A stretch of DNA of 64,000 nt from Streptomyces cupreus (GCF_014257025.1 NZ_JACMSF010000008.1:169288-233287), one strand, 5' to 3'. Positions 29,084-38,745 are shown, counted from the first letter of the stretch. Translations and numbers: made by a program. The notes: generated from the sequence alone by a model not told the origin.

Positions 29084-31429
29084 TCAGAGGCGCTCCAGCA
29101 GCACCACGGGAAGCGGCCCGAAAAGCTCCTCCACGCGTGCGTGCCCCGTGAACTGACGCTCCGGCGCCAAGACGTCGGCCCACAGGCCCGGCGGCAGATC
29201 CAAGCGTGTCTCCCGCCAGCCGCCCGCCTCGGCCAGCCGCAGCGACAGCCGGGTCACCGCGGTGACCACCTCCTCCGAGCGCGCGAACGCCACACAGTGC
29301 GCCGCCGCCGGACCCTCGGCGGACAGCGGGGTGTACGTCGCCGCCTCACCGAAGGCGGCCTGCCGACGTGTGCGCAGCCGCAGCGCCGCCGCGGTCAGCG
29401 CGTTCTTCTCGCCTGCGTCCGAGGGCGGGAAGCGCACGGGCCGCCGGTTGTCCGGGTCCACCAGGGCCCGGTACTCGCCCTCCGTGCCCTGGTACACGTC
29501 CGGCACACCCGGCATCGTCAGCTGGACCAGGGCGGTGCCCAGCATGTTCGCCCGGATGTGCGGCTCAAGACGGTCACGCAGGGCGGCCACATGGGCGCCG
29601 GGCGAGCCGCAGGGGCCCGCCGCGACGAAGGCCGCCACCGCCTCCTCGTACGGCGGTTCCTGCTCCGTCCAGCTCGTGTACAGGCCGGCCTCCCGCACAT
29701 GCTTCAGCAGGGCCCTGCGTACCCGCTCCGGGTCCGCGGGACCGAGCCCGAACACCGTCTGCCAGGCGGCCCAGGCCAGTTGCGCGTCCGGCACGCCCTC
29801 GCCGGTCCGGGTCACCTCGGCCAGCACGTCCGCCCACCACTGCGGGCACTCGGTGAGCACCGCGAGCGCGGCCCGTACGTCCGCGCTGCGCTTGGTGTCG
29901 TGCGTCGACACGGCGATCCCCGTCGCCGGCCAGTCGCGCTGCACGCGCGCGCAGTAGGCGTGGAAGTCCTCCCGGGACATCGCGGGACTGCCCGGGTTCC
30001 CGCCCACCTCGGTCGCCGACAGCAGCGGCACATAGCGGTAGAACGCCGTGTCCTCCACGGACTTGGCCCGCAGCGCCGACGCCGTCTGCGCGAACCGGGC
30101 ACGGAACTCGGCCTGGTCGGGACCGTCCCCGGCCCGCCCGAGCACCAGATCGCGTACGACGTCGACCGCACCGGCCTCCTCGGGGACGACGAAGGCGTGC
30201 CGCGCCTCGGCCGCCGCCTGCTCGGTGACGACGGCGGCCGGGTCGCCGGAGGTGTAGGGCCGGTAGACCTCCATGCGGACGAGGAGCTCCTGGAGCGCGG
30301 TGCGCAGCGCCCAGGGCGCGCGGTCGCGCAGCGCGGGCTCCGACGAGGTGGCGCACACCCGGTCGGCCACCCGGGTCAGCCGCTCGGTCTCCGCGGCCAG
30401 CTCGTGCGTGAGGACCTTGTACGCGGCCCGCCGCACCGTCGCCTCCCACTGCCCGCCCCGGTCCGTCTGCGGGGCCGCGAACCGCCGGTACTGGCCGAGG
30501 AGTTCCCCGAACCCCGCCGGGTCGGTGAAGAGGCCGTCGATGTGCCGCAGCGCGTCGTAGCCGGTGGTGCCGGCGACGGGCCAGGAGGCGGGCAGGTGCT
30601 CCCCGTCCGACAGGATCTTCTCCACGACCGTCCAGCGGCCCCCGGTCGCCTCGTGCAGCCGCCGCAGATAGGCGTCGGGGTCGGCGAGCCCGTCGGGATG
30701 GTCGATCCGCAGCCCGTCGATCACGCCCTCGTGCAGCAGCGCGAGGATCTTGTCGTGCGTGGCCTCGAAGACCTCCGGGTCCTCCACCCGCACCCCGATG
30801 AGCTCCGAGATGCTGAAGAACCGGCGGTAGTTCAGCTCGGTCCGGGCCAGCCGCCACCACGCGAGCCGGTACCACTGGGCGTCCAGGAGCTGGGGGAGCG
30901 GCAGTTCCTCGGTGCCCTCGCGCAGCGGGAACGTCTGGTCGTAGTAGCGCAGTACGTCGCCGTCGACCTCCAGGCGGCCGAGCTCCTGCCCGAGCGGGCC
31001 GCCGAGCACCGGCAGCAGCACCTGCCCGCTCTGCGCCTCCCAGTCGATGTCGAACCAGCGCGCGTACGGCGACTTGGGGCCCTCGCGCAGCACCTCCCAC
31101 AGGGCGCGGTTGTGGCGCGGTGCCATGGCCATGTGGTTGGGCACGATGTCCACGATCAGGCCGAGCCCGTGCTCCCGCGCGGTGCGGGCCAGCGCGCGCA
31201 GCCCTTCCTCGCCGCCCAGTTCCTCGCGTACGCGCGCGTGGTCGACGACGTCGTAGCCGTGCGTCGAGCCGGGCACCGCCTCCAGCACCGGGGACAGATG
31301 CACATGCGAGACGCCGAGCGAGGCCAGATACGGCACCGCCCCGGCCGCGGCGGCGAACGGGAACTCGGGCTGGAGCTGCAGCCGGTAGGTGGCCGTGGGC
31401 GCCACCGGGTCAGGTCGCTCAGGTGTCAT
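29084..31429 (-). CDS. treY: Malto-oligosyltrehalose synthase
   Basis: The protein has 781 residues, the normal size, starting at ATG 31429 (MTPERPDPVAPTATYRLQL). GH13 regions seen are IVDIVPNHMA (region I), GLRIDHPDGL (region II), TVVEKILSDGE (region III) and VSTHDTKRSADVRA (region IV), which are TreY-specific variants. SVEDTAFYRY and PGVPDVYQGTE are further TreY hallmarks. It turns the reducing-end alpha-1,4 bond of a maltodextrin into alpha,alpha-1,1, making the TreZ substrate. It is divergent from an MFS gene with an 81-bp gap. Confidence 0.96.
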   Translation of the reverse strand: MTPERPDPVAPTATYRLQLQPEFPFAAAAGAVPYLASLGVSHVHLSPVLEAVPGSTHGYDVVDHARVREELGGEEGLRALARTAREHGLGLIVDIVPNHMAMAPRHNRALWEVLREGPKSPYARWFDIDWEAQSGQVLLPVLGGPLGQELGRLEVDGDVLRYYDQTFPLREGTEELPLPQLLDAQWYRLAWWRLARTELNYRRFFSISELIGVRVEDPEVFEATHDKILALLHEGVIDGLRIDHPDGLADPDAYLRRLHEATGGRWTVVEKILSDGEHLPASWPVAGTTGYDALRHIDGLFTDPAGFGELLGQYRRFAAPQTDRGGQWEATVRRAAYKVLTHELAAETERLTRVADRVCATSSEPALRDRAPWALRTALQELLVRMEVYRPYTSGDPAAVVTEQAAAEARHAFVVPEEAGAVDVVRDLVLGRAGDGPDQAEFRARFAQTASALRAKSVEDTAFYRYVPLLSATEVGGNPGSPAMSREDFHAYCARVQRDWPATGIAVSTHDTKRSADVRAALAVLTECPQWWADVLAEVTRTGEGVPDAQLAWAAWQTVFGLGPADPERVRRALLKHVREAGLYTSWTEQEPPYEEAVAAFVAAGPCGSPGAHVAALRDRLEPHIRANMLGTALVQLTMPGVPDVYQGTEGEYRALVDPDNRRPVRFPPSDAGEKNALTAAALRLRTRRQAAFGEAATYTPLSAEGPAAAHCVAFARSEEVVTAVTRLSLRLAEAGGWRETRLDLPPGLWADVLAPERQFTGHARVEELFGPLPVVLLERL

Positions 31430-31510
31430 GGAAACGTACGTACCCGCCCTGCCGCGCTTCGTGTCATCGTCCCCTCCACGTGGACCCGCGCGCGTGGCTG
31501 GCTTCGAGCG

Positions 31511-32773
31511 ATGGGATCTCTCGGACGCGGCGGCACGCTGGACACATACCGCGAGGTGATCGGCCTGACCGGGCCGCTGCTGCCGGGTGTGTCGTTCCTC
31601 GGGCGGCTGCCGACGGCCACCATCCAGTTCGGCAGTGTGCTGCTGGTCGCCCGCACGAGCGGCTCCCTCGCCGCCGCCGGGTCGACCGGCGGCGCGCTGG
31701 CGATCGGGCAGGTGGTCTGCGGACCGCTGGTGGGCCGGCTCGCGGACCGGCACGGGCAGCGCGTTGTCGTGCTCGCCTTCTCCCTCGCCAACGCCCTCGC
31801 GATCACCGCGCTCGTGGCCGGGGCGCTCGCCGGGCTCCCCACGCCCTGGCTCGCGCTCCTCGGCGCGTGCGCGGGCGCGAGTGTGCCGCTGATCGGCCCC
31901 CTGGTCCGCGCCCGCCTGGTCGCCCTGGCCCGACGGAAAACGGCACCCGAGCCGGTGGTCGGCGCCGCGCTCTCCTTCGAGAGCACCCTGGACGAGATCT
32001 CCTTCGTCCTCGGCCCCGCCCTGGTGGGCCTCGCCGCGGTCCTGGCCCACCCCGCCCACGCCCTCCTCGCCGCCGCGCTCCTGGTGGCCCTGTGCGGCGG
32101 CGCCTTCGCCCTCCACCCGACGGCCCGGTCGGCCGCAGTGACCCGGTCGGCGGCCGTGGCCCGCACCAAGGCGTACGGGCGCATGCCTCGCGCCGTCCAT
32201 TCGCTGCGCGCCGCCCTGGCCCTCCAAGGGGCCATGTTCGGCGCCTGCCAGGCGGGCATCACCGCGCTCACGGAACGGCTCGGGCGGCCGGAGCAGGCCG
32301 GTCTCGTGTACGCCGCCATGGGGGTCATGAGCGCCGTCGCGGGGCTCGCCATGGCCGCCGTACCCGCGCGCGTGGGGCTCATGGCACGGTGGCGGGCGGC
32401 CACGGCGGCGGCGTTCGCGCTGTCGCTGCCCCTGCTGTGGACGGGCAGCCTGGCCGGTCTGTACGCGGTGGTCACCGTCCTCGGGGTGGCCTACGCGCCG
32501 CATCTGATCACGGTGTTCGGGCTCACCGAGCGGGTGGTGCCGCCGGCCCGGCTCGCCGAGGCGATGGCCGTAGCGACCAGCGCCCTGGTCGGCGGCCAGG
32601 CCCTGGCGGTCGCCGTCACCGGCCGCCTCGCCGAGACCTACGGCCCCACCGCGGCCTTCGGGGCGGCGAGCCTGGCCGCCGCCCTCGCCTGCGCCCTGGC
32701 GCTGACGGCGCGCCCGGCGTCGTACCACTCATCAGCCCACAGCGGCCACACGCGCGTGCACACCCGCCCCTAG
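31511..32773 (+). CDS. Major facilitator superfamily transporter
   Basis: The protein has 420 residues with about 12 hydrophobic segments. The loop between segments 2 and 3 reads GRLADRHGQRVVVLAF, a close match to the MFS motif GxLaDrxGrkxxl. ALSFESTLDEISFVLGPALVG marks segment 5 of the drug/sugar efflux type. The reading frame stays open far upstream, but ATG 31511 is where hydrophobicity and the family pattern begin. Its stop TAG and the convergent glgX stop share the same palindromic CTAG (32770-32773). The substrate is unknown; no regulator is adjacent. Confidence 0.88.
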   Translation: MGSLGRGGTLDTYREVIGLTGPLLPGVSFLGRLPTATIQFGSVLLVARTSGSLAAAGSTGGALAIGQVVCGPLVGRLADRHGQRVVVLAFSLANALAITALVAGALAGLPTPWLALLGACAGASVPLIGPLVRARLVALARRKTAPEPVVGAALSFESTLDEISFVLGPALVGLAAVLAHPAHALLAAALLVALCGGAFALHPTARSAAVTRSAAVARTKAYGRMPRAVHSLRAALALQGAMFGACQAGITALTERLGRPEQAGLVYAAMGVMSAVAGLAMAAVPARVGLMARWRAATAAAFALSLPLLWTGSLAGLYAVVTVLGVAYAPHLITVFGLTERVVPPARLAEAMAVATSALVGGQALAVAVTGRLAETYGPTAAFGAASLAAALACALALTARPASYHSSAHSGHTRVHTRP

Positions 32774-34887
32774 ACCGGCCGCTGGAGCACCACCAGGCTG
32801 CGGTCCACCAGGGTCAGCCGGTCGCCGGCCTGCACCTTGGGGCCCGTGCCGGGCGGAACGCCGTCCACGCGCGCGGTGTCCACGACCACCTGCCACTGGC
32901 GGCCGTGATTGACCGGCACGACGAAGTCGAGGGTCTTCGGCGTGGCGTTGAACATCAGCAGGAACGAGTCGTCGGTGATGCGCTCCCCGCGGGTGCCCGG
33001 CTCGGAGATGGCGTTGCCGTTGAGGAACACCGCCAGTGCGGAGGCCTGCGCCGAGTTCCAGTCCCGCTGGGTCATCTCCTTGCCCCCCGGAGTGAACCAG
33101 GCGATGTCCGACAGATCGTCGTGCGTGCCCTCCACCGGTCGCCCGTGGAAGAAGCGGCGCCGTCGGAAGACGGGATGGTCCCGGCGCAGCCACACCATCG
33201 CGCGCGTGAAGTCGAGCAGCCCGGTGTCCGCCTCCTCCCCGTCCGGCCACTTCAGCCAGGCCAGCTCGCTGTCCTGGCAGTAGGCGTTGTTGTTGCCCCG
33301 CTGGGTGCGCGCGAACTCGTCGCCGTGACTGATCATCGGCACGCCCTGGGAGAGCATCAGCGTCGCGATGAAGTTACGGATCTGGCGGGCTCGCAGCTCC
33401 AGCACGGCCGGGTCGTCGGTCTCGCCCTCCGCCCCGCAGTTCCAGGACCGGTTGTGACTCTCGCCGTCGCGGTTGTCCTCGCCGTTGGCCTGGTTGTGCT
33501 TGTGGTTGTACGAGACCAGGTCGTGCAGGGTGAAGCCGTCGTGGCAGGTGACGAAGTTGATGGAGGCCAGCGGGCGCCGCCCGTCGTCCTGGTACAGGTC
33601 CGAGGAGCCCGTCAGCCGGGACGCGAACTCGGCGAGCGTGCGCGGCTCACCGCGCCACATGTCCCGTACGGTGTCGCGGTACTTGCCGTTCCACTCGGTC
33701 CACAGCGGCGGGAAGTTGCCCACCTGGTAGCCGCCCTCGCCGACGTCCCAGGGCTCGGCGATCAGTTTCACCTGGGAGACCACCGGGTCCTGCTGCACCA
33801 GGTCGAAGAACGACGACAGCCGGTCCACCTCGTGGAACTGCCGGGCGAGGGTGGCCGCGAGGTCGAAGCGGAAGCCGTCGACGTGCATCTCGGTGACCCA
33901 GTACCGCAGCGAGTCCATGATCAGCTGAAGGACGTGCGGGGACCGCATGAGCAGGGAGTTCCCGGTGCCCGTGGTGTCCATGTAGTAGCGGCGGTCGTCG
34001 GTGAGCCGGTAGTAGGAGAGGTTGTCCAGGCCCCGGAAGGACAGGGTCGGGCCCAGGTGGTTGCCCTCGGCCGTGTGGTTGTAGACGACGTCCAGGATCA
34101 CCTCGATGCCGGCCTCGTGCAGCGCCTTCACCGCCGACTTGAACTCCAGGACCTGCTGGCCGCGGTCGCCCCAGGAGGCGTAGGCGTTGTGCGGGGCGAA
34201 GAAGCCGATCGTGTTGTAGCCCCAGTAGTTGTTCAGGCCCATGTCGACCAGACGGTGGTCGTTCACGAACTGGTGTACGGGCATCAGCTCCAGCGCCGTC
34301 ACGCCCAGTTCGGTCAGGTGCTCGATGACCGCGGGGTGCGCGAGCGCCGCGTAGGTGCCGCGCAGCTCCTCCGGGAGCCCCGGGTGGCGCATGGTGAGGC
34401 CCTTGACATGGGCCTCGTAGATCACCGTGTGGTGGTACTCGGTGCGCGGGCGCCGGTCGTCGCCCCAGTCGAAGTACGGGTTGACCACGACCGACGACAT
34501 GGTGTGCGGCGCCGAGTCCAGGTCGTTGCGCCTGTCGGGCGCGTCGAAGTGGTAGCCGTACACCTCCTCGCCCCAGCGGATCGAGCCACTGATCGCCTTC
34601 GCGTACGGATCGAGGAGCAGCTTGGCGGAGTTGCAGCGCAGACCGCGCTCGGGGACGTACGGCCCGTGCACCCGGAATCCGTACCGCTGTCCCGGCATGA
34701 CGCCCGGCACGTACGCGTGCCGTACGAACGCGTCGCTCTCCCGCAGTTCCACCGCCGTCTCCGAGCCGTCGTCATGCAGCAGACACAGCTCTACTCGGTT
34801 CGCGGACTCCGTGAAGACCGCGAAATTGGTGCCGGCGCCGTCGTAGGTGGCACCGAGTGGATACGCCTCTCCAGGCCAGACCTGCAT
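32770..34887 (-). CDS. glgX: Glycogen debranching enzyme (isoamylase type)
   Basis: The protein has 705 residues from ATG 34887 (MQVWPGEAYPLGATY); gaaagag is about 8 nt upstream. A CBM48 domain (GTNFAVFTESANRVELCLL) is followed by the GH13 barrel: EVILDVVYNHTAEGN (region I), GFRFDLAATLAR (region II), KLIAEPWDVGEGGYQVG (region III) and FVTCHDGFTLHDLVSYN (region IV), all typical of GlgX. It removes alpha-1,6 branches from glycogen and so supplies linear maltodextrins to TreY and TreZ. Transcribed alone; it is divergent from a secreted protein gene. Confidence 0.96.
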   Translation of the reverse strand: MQVWPGEAYPLGATYDGAGTNFAVFTESANRVELCLLHDDGSETAVELRESDAFVRHAYVPGVMPGQRYGFRVHGPYVPERGLRCNSAKLLLDPYAKAISGSIRWGEEVYGYHFDAPDRRNDLDSAPHTMSSVVVNPYFDWGDDRRPRTEYHHTVIYEAHVKGLTMRHPGLPEELRGTYAALAHPAVIEHLTELGVTALELMPVHQFVNDHRLVDMGLNNYWGYNTIGFFAPHNAYASWGDRGQQVLEFKSAVKALHEAGIEVILDVVYNHTAEGNHLGPTLSFRGLDNLSYYRLTDDRRYYMDTTGTGNSLLMRSPHVLQLIMDSLRYWVTEMHVDGFRFDLAATLARQFHEVDRLSSFFDLVQQDPVVSQVKLIAEPWDVGEGGYQVGNFPPLWTEWNGKYRDTVRDMWRGEPRTLAEFASRLTGSSDLYQDDGRRPLASINFVTCHDGFTLHDLVSYNHKHNQANGEDNRDGESHNRSWNCGAEGETDDPAVLELRARQIRNFIATLMLSQGVPMISHGDEFARTQRGNNNAYCQDSELAWLKWPDGEEADTGLLDFTRAMVWLRRDHPVFRRRRFFHGRPVEGTHDDLSDIAWFTPGGKEMTQRDWNSAQASALAVFLNGNAISEPGTRGERITDDSFLLMFNATPKTLDFVVPVNHGRQWQVVVDTARVDGVPPGTGPKVQAGDRLTLVDRSLVVLQRPV

Positions 34888-35067
34888 GCACACGACTCTT
34901 TCAGGTGGAGTGCGCCGTGGGGGCGCCTTGGCTTCGAGTCTCCCCGAAAGTGATGGAACCACCTACGACTTACGTCCCTCTTATCGATCGACCAGGCATA
35001 CCCGGTATGCCGAACCAGTGGGGCAATCACATACTCCCGGGGACCCAGGGGGAGTAGGGGGAAAGAC

Positions 35068-35889
35068 GTGCGCAAGACAGTGCACCGCCATCTGGGCAAG
35101 GTGGTGGCCGGTGCGGCCATAGCGCTGGCCGGGACCGCGGCCATGGTCGCGGTCACCCTGCCGGGCACGGCGGGGGCCGACGACACGGGAGGCAAGAACA
35201 CAGGCGCCCAGCAGGCCGCCGACGGACAGGCGCAGGGAAGCGGCCAGGACCAGGCCGTCGAGCCCGGTGTCGTCCAGCAGGCCCCCGCCGAGGGCGACAA
35301 GGGGACCGGGCGCGACCCGCTCACCGACGACGAGCTGGCCCGGGTCGAACAGATCGCACTGAACCAGCAGCTGTTCCGGTCCAGCGAGGACGTCGACGGG
35401 GACCGCGGCCCGCAGCGCCTCGGCATCGACCTGGCCGAGCCGGAGGCCGACGAGCTCGACGACCCGTCCGCGCCCCGGCGCGCCGACGTGACGTTCTACG
35501 ACTACAAGGACGACACGCTGGTCATCAAGACGGTCAACCTCGACACCGGCAAGGTCGAGCAGACCGGCACCGAGCGGGGCGTCCAGCCGCCCCTCGGCCG
35601 CTCCGAGAACACCGAGGCCGTGAAGATCCTGCTGGCCAGTCCGCTCAGCGCGGGACTGAAGGCGGACTACAAGGACGCCACCGGCAAGGAGCTGACCTCC
35701 CCGGACCAGCTGGAGGTCGACAGCATGGTCTTCCGGGCCACTCCGGGCGCCCAGCCCGCCGTGCTCGACAAGTGCGGCGAGCACCGCTGTGCCCGGTTGT
35801 TCCCGAAGGCCCTCAACGGGCCGTGGATCGACATGCGACACCTGGTGATCGACCTGAGCGCCCGCAAGGTCGCCGAACTCGACCGCTGA
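35068..35889 (+). CDS. Secreted protein paired with a copper-amine-oxidase-like protein
   Basis: The protein has 273 residues. A Sec-type signal (VVAGAAIALAGTAAMVAVTL, cleavage near TAGA) is followed by a Gln/Gly/Ala-rich spacer (residues about 40-80), then a folded part with DPLTDDELARVEQIAL, VTFYDYKDDTLVIKTVNL and a C-terminal pair of cysteines (DKCGEHRCARLF). The strand pattern resembles the N-terminal (D2/D3-like) domains of copper amine oxidases, which the next gene lacks, and the two genes are separated by only 48 bp. I infer that the proteins work together outside the cell. No enzyme function can be assigned from this chain alone. Confidence 0.7.
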   Translation: MRKTVHRHLGKVVAGAAIALAGTAAMVAVTLPGTAGADDTGGKNTGAQQAADGQAQGSGQDQAVEPGVVQQAPAEGDKGTGRDPLTDDELARVEQIALNQQLFRSSEDVDGDRGPQRLGIDLAEPEADELDDPSAPRRADVTFYDYKDDTLVIKTVNLDTGKVEQTGTERGVQPPLGRSENTEAVKILLASPLSAGLKADYKDATGKELTSPDQLEVDSMVFRATPGAQPAVLDKCGEHRCARLFPKALNGPWIDMRHLVIDLSARKVAELDR

Positions 35890-35937
35890 TCAGTTCACTT
35901 TTCCACTTCACTCCTTATGCAAGGGAGTCACTTCTTC

Positions 35938-37260
35938 ATGCGCGTCAACAGAGTGAGCCGTGCCCGCACGCGGACGGCCCTGGCCGCTCTCGCCGTGGCC
36001 GGACTGACGGCGGGCGCGGCCGCGGGCGCCGGACCGGCCACCGCCCAGCCCAAGGCGGCGCCCGCCGCCGCCCCCGACTGCAGCGCGGCCTACCGCATCG
36101 AGCAGAAGCTCTCCAACGGCACGACCTGGCGCATGTGCTGGCGCCACGAGGCCATGTCCGGAATGATCCTGGAGGACATCACCTACCAGCCGCCCGGCGA
36201 GAGCAAGCCGATCAAGGTCCTCAACAGCTCCAAGCTCGCCCAGATCCACGTGCCGTACGACGACGGCTCGGAGGAGTACGACGACATCACGAGCTACTAC
36301 TTCGGCGACGGTCTGGAGAACCTGGCCCCGGGCGAGTGCCCGGGCGGCACCATCAGGACCGTCAAGGTCCGCGCGCCCGAGTCCACCGACACCCGCAACG
36401 TCAAGGGCCTGTGCACCACGACACGCGCGCGTGGGCACGCGTACCGCATGCTGAACCAGCCGATCCAGGGCGGCCAGAAGCTCTACCAGAAGCAGGGCAA
36501 GGACCTGCTCGTCTACGCCGTCAACAAGGTCAGCTGGTACGAGTACATCACCGAGTGGCGCTTCGCGGACGACGGCACCATCCATCTGAACGTCGGCGCC
36601 ACCGGCAGCCTCGCGCCGCAGGACTACGACGCCGGGGACGGCCAGGGCTGGCCGATAGGCAAGGGTCCGAAGGCAAGGGCCCTCAGCCACAGCCACAACG
36701 TCTTCTGGAAGCTCAACTTCGGTCTGGACGGCTCCTCCAAGGGCCGTATCGAGCAGTACGACTCCAAGGTCAGCCCGCAGGCCCCGGGGGACCGCGCGCC
36801 GACCAACAAGACCACCCGCACCAAGATCACCAAGGAAAGCGCGGGCGACGCCAAGAACATGCGCTGGTGGCGCGTGGTCAGCGCGACCGGCAAGAACAAG
36901 GACGGCCACCCGCGCTCCTACGAACTCGTCGCCGGTCCCAACGCCAAGTACACCGGCCGCGGGTTCACCAAGCACGACGTGTACTTCACGCAGTACAACA
37001 AGTGCGAGCAGTACGCCAGCAACAACAAGGGCAACTGCCCCACCGGGCACCCCAAGTCGGTCGACAAGTGGGTGAACGGCCAGACCCTGACCAACCCCGT
37101 GATGTGGGTGAACGTGGGCTTCCACCACATCGCCCGGGACGAGGACCAGCAGCCGATGCCGGTCCACTGGCAGGGCGTCTCGCTCGCCCCGCGCGACGTC
37201 ACCGCTATGAATCCGCTCACTCCGGCCGAGCTGGCCGGGGAGAACGGGCGCCTCGACTGA
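35938..37260 (+). CDS. Secreted copper amine oxidase-like catalytic domain
   Basis: The protein has 440 residues from ATG 35938, chosen over an upstream ATG because aagggag lies 10 nt before it. Signal peptide to about residue 37. The rest aligns with the C-terminal catalytic domain of copper amine oxidases: the quinone-cofactor segment VSWYEYITEWRFADDGTI (precursor Tyr201), copper ligands His251 and His253 (SHSHNVFWKLNF), and third ligand His397 in VGFHHIARDED, which matches THIARAEE of E. coli amine oxidase. The residue before Tyr201 is Trp, while nearly all family members have Asn. The chain is much shorter than the usual 640-750 residues. Activity is therefore uncertain. Confidence 0.78.
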   Translation: MRVNRVSRARTRTALAALAVAGLTAGAAAGAGPATAQPKAAPAAAPDCSAAYRIEQKLSNGTTWRMCWRHEAMSGMILEDITYQPPGESKPIKVLNSSKLAQIHVPYDDGSEEYDDITSYYFGDGLENLAPGECPGGTIRTVKVRAPESTDTRNVKGLCTTTRARGHAYRMLNQPIQGGQKLYQKQGKDLLVYAVNKVSWYEYITEWRFADDGTIHLNVGATGSLAPQDYDAGDGQGWPIGKGPKARALSHSHNVFWKLNFGLDGSSKGRIEQYDSKVSPQAPGDRAPTNKTTRTKITKESAGDAKNMRWWRVVSATGKNKDGHPRSYELVAGPNAKYTGRGFTKHDVYFTQYNKCEQYASNNKGNCPTGHPKSVDKWVNGQTLTNPVMWVNVGFHHIARDEDQQPMPVHWQGVSLAPRDVTAMNPLTPAELAGENGRLD

Positions 37261-37372
37261 GGCAGTTGAGAAACGACCCTGTCCATCCGGCTGCACCGCC
37301 GACCGGTCCCGGAGTACCCTTCCTTGATCGTTGACACAGGGAGTGCTCGGGGGAGCGGAAGGCGGTGCGCGG

Positions 37373-38611
37373 GTGGGCTCGGGAGGGCTGGAGCTGCCCC
37401 CTGGTGACGAGGGTCACGAGGGGAACTCCACAGACGTCCCGCCCGGCACGGTGTCCCTGGCGCGACCCATGGACGCCGGCGCCATCGGACCGGAGCTGGA
37501 CTGGGACGCCGACGCCTGGCACGAGGTACGGACCCGCGCTCAGCGGGCCGGCCGGGCCTACATCTGGCTGAACCTCGTCGAACAGCGGCTGCGCGCGGTC
37601 GTGGCCGCTGTTCTGCGTCCCATCTACGAACCCGTCCACGGCGACGACTGGGTGGTGGCCGCGGCCGGACCCGCCGGGCAGGAGTGGGTGCAGCGCGCGG
37701 TCGCCGTACGCGAAGTCAGCCGCCGCAAGGGTTACTTGCTCGACCCGGCCGATGACAACGTCCTCAGCTTCCTGACACTGCCGCAGCTGCGCGAGCTGAT
37801 GGTGCAGCACTGGCCGTGCTTCGAGCCCTACGTCGACGAGCGCCGGGACGTGGAACTCGCCCTGGACGAGCTGGAGGTGACCCGCAACGTCGTCTCCCGC
37901 AACCGGGCGCTGTCCGAGGCGGTGCTCGGTCAGGCCGAGCGGGCCTCGGCGCGGCTGCTGGAGGTCCTCGGCGCGGGCGGCGACGTACCGTCCGCGCGCC
38001 GGCTGCCCGTCGACGCGGTCGAGGACCTGGTCGGCGACCGGTACGGCGATGTGGTGGCCGTGCACTCCGATCGGGTGCGGCTGCTGCGGCAGTTCCCGGC
38101 CGAGGACATCTTCGGCGGGGCCCGCCGGCTCGACGCCATCGGCATCGGCCTCAATCTGCTCGTGCAGAACTTCTCCGGCCGCCGTCTGGTGCGGCTCGCC
38201 GAGTCGGGCTGCCGGGTGCGGCTGCTGTTCCTGAACCCGGCCTCCAGCGCGGTGAAGCGCCGCGAGCGGGAACTGGGCATCAAGCGTGGAGAATTGAGCC
38301 GCTCGGTCGAGATGAACATCCTGCACATGCGCCGGGTCCGCTCCCGGCTGCGCGATCCCGGGGCCTTCGAGATCCAGGTCTACGACGAGACGCCGCGCTT
38401 CACGGCGTACCTGGTCGACGGGGACGGCTCGGACGGCATCGCGGTCCTTCAGTCCTATCTGCGCCGGGCGCGGGGCATGGAGGCGCCGGTGCTGGTGCTG
38501 CGGGGCGGGAACCGCGTGGTCAAGTCGGGCGATGTGGACGACAGCGGGCTCTTTCCGACATACCGCGAGGAGTTCGAGGTGGCGTGGGCGGATTCGCGGC
38601 CGGTGTCCTGA
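37373..38611 (+). CDS. SAV2148-family HEPN domain protein
   Basis: The protein has 412 residues from GTG 37373 (GSGGLELPPGDEGHEG follows), where I recall SAV2148 orthologues beginning. The N-terminal half is helical (VEQRLRAVVAAVLRPIYEPVH); RPIYEPVH has the R-x6-H spacing of HEPN ribonucleases, though not their usual polar residue after Arg. The C-terminal half, DAIGIGLNLLVQNFSGRRLV and VRLLFLNPASSAVKRRERE, resembles a phospholipase-D-like or STING-like nucleotide-associated fold without an obvious HKD motif. It is cytoplasmic and well conserved in streptomycetes. Function is unknown. Confidence 0.82.
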   Translation: MGSGGLELPPGDEGHEGNSTDVPPGTVSLARPMDAGAIGPELDWDADAWHEVRTRAQRAGRAYIWLNLVEQRLRAVVAAVLRPIYEPVHGDDWVVAAAGPAGQEWVQRAVAVREVSRRKGYLLDPADDNVLSFLTLPQLRELMVQHWPCFEPYVDERRDVELALDELEVTRNVVSRNRALSEAVLGQAERASARLLEVLGAGGDVPSARRLPVDAVEDLVGDRYGDVVAVHSDRVRLLRQFPAEDIFGGARRLDAIGIGLNLLVQNFSGRRLVRLAESGCRVRLLFLNPASSAVKRRERELGIKRGELSRSVEMNILHMRRVRSRLRDPGAFEIQVYDETPRFTAYLVDGDGSDGIAVLQSYLRRARGMEAPVLVLRGGNRVVKSGDVDDSGLFPTYREEFEVAWADSRPVS

Positions 38612-38745
38612 GCCGCGTGGGTGATTCGGTGCTGTCTGCCCGAAGTGCCCGAGCGGCTAAGCGGAACGCGCTCCTCTGATTGTCAGTGGCTCATGGGAAG
38701 GTGGAGACCACTGGGGGAAAGCACCACCAAGAAGGGGGACCGCCC

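Noticed and set aside
27560..31510. Very long open frame on the plus strand running upstream of the MFS gene
   Set aside because: It lies antisense to M14 and treY genes with clear family motifs; such frames are common in high-GC DNA and carry no recognisable domain.
36420..36445. cacgcgcgcgtgggcacgcg as a possible regulatory palindrome inside the amine-oxidase-like gene
   Set aside because: It is within coding sequence and explained by Arg/Gly/His codons (RARGHA).
38636..38690. A tRNA-like stretch (gcccgagcggctaagcggaa) resembling a Ser/Leu tRNA D-arm
   Set aside because: No acceptor stem, anticodon arm or T-loop (GGTTCGAATCC type) follows, so it is not a functional tRNA; at most a chance likeness.
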